From Bacteriovoracales bacterium (GTDB taxonomy: Bacteria; Bdellovibrionota; Bacteriovoracia; Bacteriovoracales; Bacteriovoracaceae): DNA of 64,000 bases. Where the stretch lies: assembly GCA_030149295.1 (NCBI GenBank), contig JASBRV010000086.1, positions 1 through 64,000 of the forward strand, read 5' to 3'. Made by a program: the position numbers and the translations under genes. How positions within the stretch are numbered: the first letter of the stretch is position 1; each line of letters starts with the position of its first letter. The notes beneath the pieces were generated by a model. That model was not told the origin of the DNA. It did not search any database and saw nothing but the letters and a program-made list of their open reading frames with translations. Below, one piece after another: positions 58,921-64,000 of this stretch.

Positions 58921-59006
58921 TGGTAGGGATGGCAGGAATTGAACCTGCACGCCATTAAGCGCCTGCTTCTAAGGCAGGTGTGTCTACCTGATTCCACCAC
59001 ATCCCC
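58921..59006 (-). tRNA. tRNA-Leu(TAG), phage
   Basis: Class II tRNA, acceptor GGGGATG/CATCCCT, anticodon loop CTTAGAA, long variable arm, T loop TTCAATT, encoded CCA. First gene of the nine-tRNA array after its promoter. Its TAG anticodon reads CUA codons; it is not an amber suppressor. Confidence 0.92.
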
Positions 59007-59033
59007 TTTGAATCTTTATCCTCTATACACCCT

Positions 59034-59063
59034 AGTATAACCTTATTACTTTCTATGTGTCAA
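59034..59063 (-). promoter_or_regulatory. Sigma70-type promoter of the tRNA array
   Basis: Minus-strand TTGACA (59058-59063), 18-base spacer, TATACT (59034-59039), 28 bases before tRNA-Leu(TAG). It probably makes the precursor of all nine tRNAs. Confidence 0.7.
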
Positions 59064-59072
59064 CTACTTTCT

Positions 59073-59273
59073 TCAATAATTTGACATATCTTTCATTTCT
59101 GTCACGCCTTCCTCTGCATCTTCAAGAAGAAATTCATGATCTTCGGTGTATCTGTACTCCGATCTGGCTATTGCTTTACATCTCTGGCACATATCATCTA
59201 AGTCCCCTGGTTTATGGGGATGATCTGCAATAAATAGAAAGGACTCATTACAAGCCACACAACGGGATGACAT
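59073..59273 (-). CDS. Zinc-ribbon small protein (DksA/TraR-like finger), 66 aa
   Basis: Start MSSRCVACNESF at 59273, where AAGGAG precedes it and the upstream stop overlaps (TAATG). CVAC and CQRC, 27 residues apart, form a four-Cys zinc site with an acidic C-terminal helix, as in the finger part of DksA/TraR proteins. Whether it acts on RNA polymerase is unknown. Confidence 0.6.
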   Translation of the reverse strand: MSSRCVACNESFLFIADHPHKPGDLDDMCQRCKAIARSEYRYTEDHEFLLEDAEEGVTEMKDMSNY

Positions 59274-59560
59274 TATTCTTCTCCTTGCATATCCATAATG
59301 TAGTCTCTGACATGCAAGCAATCTATTGAAGTAAGGCATTCACCTACTTGGAATACAGCCGCCTCCCCTTCCTTATCAAAAAGGAAGAGTAAAAGCTTAT
59401 CCACAGAAATTTCTTTACTTTCATGCTCACCTCTGATAATTATTGATGTCTTATCCTGACTGAGAGATATATAGACACCTTGGGCGAGCATATTTAGAAA
59501 TTCCGAGATTTCTTTAATGTTCTTTGTTTTCTTACTTGGGAAAGAAACTACATTACTCAT
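59273..59560 (-). CDS. Hypothetical phage protein, 95 aa
   Basis: Unrecognised alpha/beta protein starting MSNVVSFPSKKTKNIKEISE. Strong promoter upstream. Overlaps the zinc-ribbon gene by one base. Confidence 0.65.
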   Translation of the reverse strand: MSNVVSFPSKKTKNIKEISEFLNMLAQGVYISLSQDKTSIIIRGEHESKEISVDKLLLFLFDKEGEAAVFQVGECLTSIDCLHVRDYIMDMQGEE

Positions 59561-59918
59561 TATTGTTATTCTCTTGTTGTCTCTATAATTACCTAGTATA
59601 TACCATAAAGAGGTATTGTCAACAGGCTGATATACATAGAACTCTATAGAGACTCTATTAATCCTATAATACCAATAGACAACTAAATAAACCTAAAGAA
59701 TACTAATGAGGTATTAATAGAGTTCTAAAGATATATAAAGAGACCCTTTAATATCTAAATTAGTATACACCATATAAAACCAAAAACAAGACCTAAATTG
59801 AATTATTTTAATTCATTATAATTCTAATAAGAGGCACTGATTTATGTGTGTTTAGGTGTTGACTCGAAAGATATCTTATGGTCTTATGTAGACAAATAAC
59901 TACAACTAAGGAGTAATA
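59561..59918. other. AT-rich gene-free region with dyad symmetry
   Basis: No ORF. TAGAACTCTAT (59637-59647) pairs with ATAGAGTTCTA (59717-59727), and ACTCTATTAAT (59652-59662) with ATTAATAGAGT (59713-59723). ACCTAAA (59691-59697) faces TTTAGGT (59851-59857), and the 14-mer TGTGTTTAGGTGTT (59847-59860) is shared with the 8.2-kb region. A TTGACT-N17-TCTTAT box (59859-59887) may drive the rightward genes. Candidate origin or divergent control region. Confidence 0.6.
59595..59622 (-). promoter_or_regulatory. Sigma70-type promoter at the left side of the 59.6-59.9 kb region
   Basis: Minus-strand TTGACA (59617-59622), 16-base spacer, TATACT (59595-59600); drives the two small leftward genes. Confidence 0.7.
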
Positions 59919-60152
59919 ATGAAAATTTCTCACCATTACCTGCTTGATGACTTGGATTTAAAGAATATCGAATGGCAAGAAGGGAACAGAGGTAAATTCT
60001 CTGAGGAAGCTAAGAAATCAGGGACATGGGCTTCTAAACACTTTGACAATATAAATGACTACAAATTATATAGATTTTTTAATGATCTAGACAGTGGTGA
60101 TAACCAAGGCCACACGGATGAAATCTCCCTTTACCATAGCCTCATTTCTTGA
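59919..60152 (+). CDS. Hypothetical phage protein, 77 aa
   Basis: Acidic; starts MKISHHYLLDDLDLKNIEWQ. AAGGAG before the ATG. First gene of the rightward right-hand block. Unknown. Confidence 0.6.
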   Translation: MKISHHYLLDDLDLKNIEWQEGNRGKFSEEAKKSGTWASKHFDNINDYKLYRFFNDLDSGDNQGHTDEISLYHSLIS

Positions 60153-60170
60153 TATACTAGGGTACTAGGA

Positions 60171-60332
60171 ATGATAAAAATTAAAACAACAGAAGAAGTG
60201 GTGTTCTGTCTGGCATATGAACAATTGACTTTCTATGATGGATGGGCAATACTAGAGTATTACGATATAGGCTCACGTCTAGTCGTAGGCACCGCTATTA
60301 AAGGTCAAATAATAACAATATCACATTACTAA
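60171..60332 (+). CDS. Hypothetical small protein, 53 aa
   Basis: Short frame MIKIKTTEEVVFCLAYEQLT ... ending TISHY, preceded by CTAGGA. It fills the gap between two genes and has protein-like strand pattern (GSRLVVGTAIKGQIITI). Start context is weak. Confidence 0.5.
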   Translation: MIKIKTTEEVVFCLAYEQLTFYDGWAILEYYDIGSRLVVGTAIKGQIITISHY

Positions 60333-60345
60333 GTGGAGATGATAA

Positions 60346-60780
60346 GTGAATAACAACAAACGTCCTGTAGCTTTCGTATCTTTTGAAGACCTTCGGCATA
60401 TTGGATTCCATGTTTTTGTAAAAGAATTCGATAAAGAAAAACCAGGAGGTCAGGTAGTCACTGCTGTCAAAGTAGTGAAAGTAGAGCGTGAAGCAGCAGA
60501 TGGTACACGCTCACAGCTTCCTCGTCACGCTATGATGGAGCTTCTTTATAGTCTTGGTATCGACACCCGTGATCCGTCTTTGCACGTCTGGGTAACTCCT
60601 AAGAAGCGTCACAGATGCCTTCACAAGAAAGACCCCGTTTATGACTACAGATACTCCGGTTACGAACGAGTAGATGATATCTATTTACGGAGTGGACGAG
60701 CCAGTAAAGAAGCAATTATGTATGACTCTAATTTCTCTGATATAGATGACGAGACATATAAAATGGAGAATGGAGGCTGA
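60346..60780 (+). CDS. Hypothetical phage protein, 144 aa
   Basis: GTG start with GGAG upstream. Mostly basic in the middle (PKKRHRCLHKKD). Base composition of the first half is slightly more GC-rich than that of its neighbours. Unknown function. Confidence 0.65.
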   Translation: MNNNKRPVAFVSFEDLRHIGFHVFVKEFDKEKPGGQVVTAVKVVKVEREAADGTRSQLPRHAMMELLYSLGIDTRDPSLHVWVTPKKRHRCLHKKDPVYDYRYSGYERVDDIYLRSGRASKEAIMYDSNFSDIDDETYKMENGG

Positions 60781-60781
60781 T

Positions 60782-61060
60782 ATGCCTAATGTAGGCTCAT
60801 TTAAAGAAGTGACGTGGTTCATGTACTTCTTATACAGAATGAAGATTCTTCATCTTTATGAAAGAGATGATTTAAACAGGAAGGTTAAAGCAGGATATCT
60901 CAATCAGTACAATCCTCTGTCTTGGGTTATAGTGGGTTTCTTATGTCTTGTTATGTTTTATGAAATGATAGTTAAAAAGACTAAATTTAAAGATTATCAA
61001 TTCAAAGAACTCTTCACTTCCAATAAAAAGATGAAAGCCGATGGCTTCCACAAATTATAA
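60782..61060 (+). CDS. Phage membrane protein, 92 aa
   Basis: Start MPNVGSFKEVTWFMYFLYRM at 60782 with GGAGG before it. One hydrophobic segment (about residues 45-65, SWVIVGFLCLVMFYEMIV) between basic regions, so it is a single-span inner-membrane protein. Unknown. Confidence 0.6.
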   Translation: MPNVGSFKEVTWFMYFLYRMKILHLYERDDLNRKVKAGYLNQYNPLSWVIVGFLCLVMFYEMIVKKTKFKDYQFKELFTSNKKMKADGFHKL

Positions 61061-61070
61061 AGGAAAAACA

Positions 61071-62021
61071 ATGCTGACAGAAAAAGAAAAGCTGTTGATT
61101 TCTGAATTAAAATCTAAAGGGTTAAGTTCTAGGAAGATTTCTACAATACTGTGGGGAACACCTTCCAAGAAAAGCACAGTTAATGATTATCTATCCAGAG
61201 AGCCATTAAAAGATCAAAAGAAAGCTAAGATTTTGGTATTCGATATTGAGACCAGTCCTAATATTGGTTATTTTTGGAGACGCTTTAAAGAGAATATCAG
61301 CGAATCACAAGTGATTCAGAATTCTTATATGCTCACTTGGTCTGCTAAGTGGTTGGGAGAAGATCAATGTATTGGACGATCTATTCATGAATTTGATGTA
61401 GACCCAACTAAGCCCAACGACAAAGAACTTGTTGACGAATTAGCTGATCTTATTGATCAAGCTGATGTTGTTGTTGCTCACAACGGTGACAGGTTTGACC
61501 TAGCCACACTTAATTCTAGACTGATTGCACATGGACACCAACCCCTTGATCCTCACAAATCAGTTGATACCTTAAAAATTGCCAAGAGTATATTTAGATT
61601 CCCAAGTAATAGTCTGAATTCTCTCGCCATTTACCTTGGTATTGAAATTGAGAAGATAAAAGTAGATTTCAGTCTTTGGTCAAGATGCATGGAAAATGAT
61701 ATTTCTGCATTTGAAGAAATGTTAGAATACAACATTATGGATGTGTTTGTTCTTGAGCAAGTGTATTTGAAACTTCGTCCGTTCGATAAGAAGCACCCTA
61801 ATGTGGCGTTGTATTCAGATATTGAAGCTAAGGCATGTCCTAAGTGTGGTTCTCTTCACATTGAAGCACAGTACAAAGAAGATGGTTCTCCTAAGATCGT
61901 AACAACAGGAGTTAGCCAATTCCTTATGTATAGGTGCCAAAGCTGTGGAGGAACTTCTAGAGGTAGGACCAATCTCATTGACAAAGACAAGAGACCTAAT
62001 ATTCTTATGAACGCGAGGTAA
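61071..62021 (+). CDS. RNase H-fold exonuclease-like protein with N-terminal HTH, 316 aa
   Basis: Residues ~8-45 form a helix-turn-helix (LKSKGLSSRKISTILWGTPS). Residues ~60-240 form a DnaQ/YprB-like 3'-5' exonuclease core: LVFDIETSPN, DVVVAHNGDRFDLATLNSRL and YNIMDVFVLEQV supply the DEDD residues. The C-terminus has two CxxC pairs (CPKCGS and CQSCGG) for zinc. It resembles phage nucleases of unknown role; it might act in recombination or as a homing-type element. Confidence 0.75.
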   Translation: MLTEKEKLLISELKSKGLSSRKISTILWGTPSKKSTVNDYLSREPLKDQKKAKILVFDIETSPNIGYFWRRFKENISESQVIQNSYMLTWSAKWLGEDQCIGRSIHEFDVDPTKPNDKELVDELADLIDQADVVVAHNGDRFDLATLNSRLIAHGHQPLDPHKSVDTLKIAKSIFRFPSNSLNSLAIYLGIEIEKIKVDFSLWSRCMENDISAFEEMLEYNIMDVFVLEQVYLKLRPFDKKHPNVALYSDIEAKACPKCGSLHIEAQYKEDGSPKIVTTGVSQFLMYRCQSCGGTSRGRTNLIDKDKRPNILMNAR

Positions 62022-62026
62022 TTATT

Positions 62027-62611
62027 ATGAAGTCTTTCACAAGAAACCCTGTAATTGTTGTAGATGTGGATAATACGGTTACAGATGTTATTTCCACAGA
62101 AGGAGGCTGGGTTGATAATCTCAACAAATTAACAGGTCAATCCTTATCAATAGACCCTGGCAAAAGCTACCCTTATAACCTCACGACACTTTATGAGGAT
62201 TACAACAGAGACGAACATGATCTTTTTGAGTTTTGGAAAAGAAGAGATGTTTATGATAACGCCAAGCCTATTGAAGGTTCTGTTGAGGCATTGTGGTTAT
62301 TGAAGAGGATGGGGTGTGACATCGTATTCTGTTCTGTTGTGAAAGGCGATCATTCTAAGAGTAAATACCAATTCCTGGAAAGGAACTTCCCTTTCATGGA
62401 TGGCTGTGCTTTCACAAGAGAGAAAGGTTACATGAGAGCCGATGTAATCATTGATGATCGGGTGGAGTCTTTAAACCAGTTTGAAGATAATGTTTTGAAG
62501 TTGTGTCCTGAGACCCCTTATGAACAAACAACAGAACCTAATGGTCCTATTGAAACCTTTAAGGTCTGGTCGCAGGTGCCTTTAATTATTCGGGAGTATT
62601 TATGTCTCTAA
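62027..62611 (+). CDS. 5'(3')-deoxyribonucleotidase-like HAD phosphatase, 194 aa
   Basis: HAD motif I VVDVDNTVTD, motif II-type VFCSVVKGDHSKSKY and motif III/IV DVIIDDRVESL. This fits NT5C-like deoxyribonucleotidases, which remove 5' phosphates from dNMPs. With MazG-like and ThyX genes just downstream it belongs to the nucleotide-pool module. Confidence 0.75.
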   Translation: MKSFTRNPVIVVDVDNTVTDVISTEGGWVDNLNKLTGQSLSIDPGKSYPYNLTTLYEDYNRDEHDLFEFWKRRDVYDNAKPIEGSVEALWLLKRMGCDIVFCSVVKGDHSKSKYQFLERNFPFMDGCAFTREKGYMRADVIIDDRVESLNQFEDNVLKLCPETPYEQTTEPNGPIETFKVWSQVPLIIREYLCL

Positions 62612-63027
62612 GTGATTACGTCGATTACAGTTACTTTGTCAATGAGCCTAAAGACGAAGCATCAGAGGATATAAAACAGGTGCTTGAACTGGTTACATCA
62701 CTGTGCAATAAAGGCTTCAAAGATAAGTACGAAGAAGCAGAAGTTCTTTTAGAAGCTATCCTTTTGTTGATTGATTACAGTGTGAAAATTGGTATTGACC
62801 TTGAATCAATTGTTGCTTCGGAATTGTGGTCAAAGTACACATTGATCTTTGAACCTGAAGAATACTGTGAAGATGATCTATTGTACTTACAGGATCAAGG
62901 TTGTAGTCCTAAAAAGAAAACCCTGGCAGGGGGCTACTATGTTTTAGTAGATGAAGATACAGGGGAGATATTAAAACCTCTCAAGTATGTATTCAATCAA
63001 ATAAATGAAGAACATTTTAATTATTAA
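62602..63027 (+). CDS. Hypothetical phage protein, 141 aa
   Basis: Acidic, helical first two thirds and a beta-rich C-terminal part. It overlaps the HAD gene by 10 bases. Unknown. Confidence 0.65.
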   Translation: MSLSDYVDYSYFVNEPKDEASEDIKQVLELVTSLCNKGFKDKYEEAEVLLEAILLLIDYSVKIGIDLESIVASELWSKYTLIFEPEEYCEDDLLYLQDQGCSPKKKTLAGGYYVLVDEDTGEILKPLKYVFNQINEEHFNY

Positions 63028-63036
63028 GGAGTTTTT

Positions 63037-63411
63037 ATGCAAGACCTAGATAAAATCAATTATTCACTTTTCGTTTCTATGCTTTTCAAGGATGGTGCTG
63101 ATATTCTCAAGACTATGACTCCTGAGAAAATGGACACACTCCATGCAGGTGTAGGTGTTAGTGGAGAAGCAGGTGAGCTTCTTGACGCTATTAAGAAGTG
63201 GGTAGTTTATAATAAACCTCTGGACCGTGATAACGTGATCGAAGAGCTAGGAGATATCGAATTCTATCTTCAACGTATCAGAAGCATTATCGGTGTATCC
63301 CGTGAACGGGTTCTAGAAGGTAACAAGCAAAAGCTCAGTAAGCGGTATGAAGGTCTCAACTACTCAGACAAAGCAGCACAGGATCGTGCTGATAAGGAGC
63401 CTGGGCAGTGA
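63037..63411 (+). CDS. MazG-like nucleotide pyrophosphohydrolase, 124 aa
   Basis: Contains the metal-binding pattern GEAGELLDAIKKW and EELGDIEFYL (EExxD-type) typical of MazG/all-alpha NTP pyrophosphohydrolases. The family cleaves NTPs or dNTPs, and phage forms may also lower ppGpp. It lies just before thyX. Good ribosome binding site AAGGAG. Confidence 0.85.
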   Translation: MQDLDKINYSLFVSMLFKDGADILKTMTPEKMDTLHAGVGVSGEAGELLDAIKKWVVYNKPLDRDNVIEELGDIEFYLQRIRSIIGVSRERVLEGNKQKLSKRYEGLNYSDKAAQDRADKEPGQ

Positions 63412-64000
63412 TCTTTTCAGACATCAAGATAGATTATGTAGATCATATGGGAAGTGATTCTAGTGTATCTAATAGTGCTAGAGTTAGCTTCAACAAATGG
63501 AAAGAAGAATTTGATGAAAAAGATGAGAAACTTATCAAGTTTCTTGCAAGAGAAGGACATATCACTCCTTTTCGTCATAACCAGATTCAAATTCGATGCA
63601 AGGTTCCTATCTTTCTTGCTAGACAGCTTGCAAAACATCAAGCGGGATTGACATGGAATGAAGTTAGCCGGAGGTATGTGAAAGACGAGCCTGAATTCTT
63701 TAATGTTGGAGAGTGGAGAGCAGCGCCTAATGGAAGCATCAAGCAAGGCAGTGGCGCAGTTCATGATCATAATGATTCTTTACAAGAAGGTTATGAAGAA
63801 TGGATGAAAGTAATCCTCAACTACTATACAAAAATGATTGATAATGGAGTTGCACCGGAGATGGCTAGAATGATTCTCCCACAATCCATGATGACTGAGT
63901 TTATTTGGACAGGTAATCTTCTCGCCTTTGCTCATATTTATAAACTCCGCGCAGATTCTCATGCTCAAAAAGAAGCTCAGGATTTTGCTGAGAAACTAGA
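63408..64000 (+). CDS. thyX: Flavin-dependent thymidylate synthase ThyX (5' part, partial)
   Basis: GTG start overlapping the MazG stop (GTGA). The ThyX signature is present as RQLAKHQAGLTWNEVSRRY, with the variant K-H-Q-x-x-L-T in place of the usual RHR-x-x-S; upstream, EGHITPFRHNQIQIR is the conserved entry. The gene runs off the right edge, so ~20-30 C-terminal residues are missing. It makes dTMP from dUMP with FAD and methylene-tetrahydrofolate. Confidence 0.92.
   Translation, partial: MIFSDIKIDYVDHMGSDSSVSNSARVSFNKWKEEFDEKDEKLIKFLAREGHITPFRHNQIQIRCKVPIFLARQLAKHQAGLTWNEVSRRYVKDEPEFFNVGEWRAAPNGSIKQGSGAVHDHNDSLQEGYEEWMKVILNYYTKMIDNGVAPEMARMILPQSMMTEFIWTGNLLAFAHIYKLRADSHAQKEAQDFAEKL

Noticed and set aside
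57889-58942. Plus-strand ORFs across the tRNA array (for example 58410-58733)
   Set aside because: They read antisense through tRNA genes, giving the usual GxDRTRT/GFEPTT-type artefact peptides.
58921-59006. tRNA-Leu(TAG) as an amber suppressor for the TAG at 24648
   Set aside because: TAG here is the anticodon and reads CUA codons; a suppressor would need CTA.
1-64000. CRISPR array, retron, or diversity-generating retroelement
   Set aside because: No regularly spaced repeats and no reverse transcriptase motif were found.

Overview
The window joins about 1.45 kb of gammaproteobacterial-looking chromosome (higher GC; the 3' end of a Tex-type S1 RNA-binding gene, two small minus-strand genes, tRNA-His with an intrinsic terminator) to about 62.5 kb of AT-richer DNA from a contractile-tailed (myovirus-type) phage, which runs past the right edge inside thyX. 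The junction falls in a tRNA-Arg(TCT) gene whose 5' and 3' acceptor strands do not match, as expected if phage and host tRNA genes recombined. The host genus cannot be named; a gammaproteobacterium is inferred from the Tex end and the tRNA-Arg/tRNA-His pair. No integrase, repressor or RNA polymerase gene is visible in the window.

Layout. (1) 1.5-7.0 kb, minus strand: small early-type proteins, tRNA-Met, tRNA-Leu, a DUF932 protein and an unusually long RNA hairpin. (2) 7.1-30.4 kb, plus strand: early and replication genes. These include a polynucleotide-kinase-like protein, a metallophosphoesterase, an Rnl1-type RNA ligase, an ATP-dependent DNA ligase, a T7-like primase-helicase, a family A DNA polymerase, a gp2.5-like ssDNA-binding protein, a flap-type 5' nuclease, an HNH nuclease, a NADAR protein, two nucleotidyltransferase-fold proteins and many unknown small proteins. 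The block ends in a bidirectional terminator. (3) 30.5-58.0 kb, minus strand: late genes, here listed in coordinate order, the reverse of transcription. They are SleB-like lysin, tail fibres, a lysis cassette (holin, Rz, nested Rz1, an XhlA-like protein, a PAS protein), baseplate, tape measure, frameshifted tail chaperone, tube, sheath, connectors, capsid, decoration protein, S49 protease/scaffold, portal and terminase. (4) 58.0-59.0 kb, minus strand: nine tRNA genes. (5) 59.1-59.6 kb, minus strand: two small genes. (6) 59.9-64.0 kb, plus strand: nucleotide metabolism genes (5'-nucleotidase-like HAD, MazG-like, ThyX) and an exonuclease-fold protein.

The phage has its own replisome and tRNA supply but appears to rely on host sigma70 RNA polymerase: at least eight TTGACA-N16-18-TAtaaT-like promoters precede its operons, including the tRNA-Arg at the junction. 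Kinase, phosphatase-type and RNA ligase genes lie close together and fit an RNA (tRNA) repair role.

Most notable: the hybrid tRNA at the host-phage junction; two related group I introns with HNH ORFs, one in the tape-measure gene and one directly before the Walker B codons of the terminase; a canonical CCCTTTA -1 slippery site in the tail chaperone; two distant intergenic regions sharing a dyad architecture; a 24-bp perfect hairpin with a competing third arm; an amber codon inside a membrane-protein gene; and a PAS-domain protein in the lysis region.
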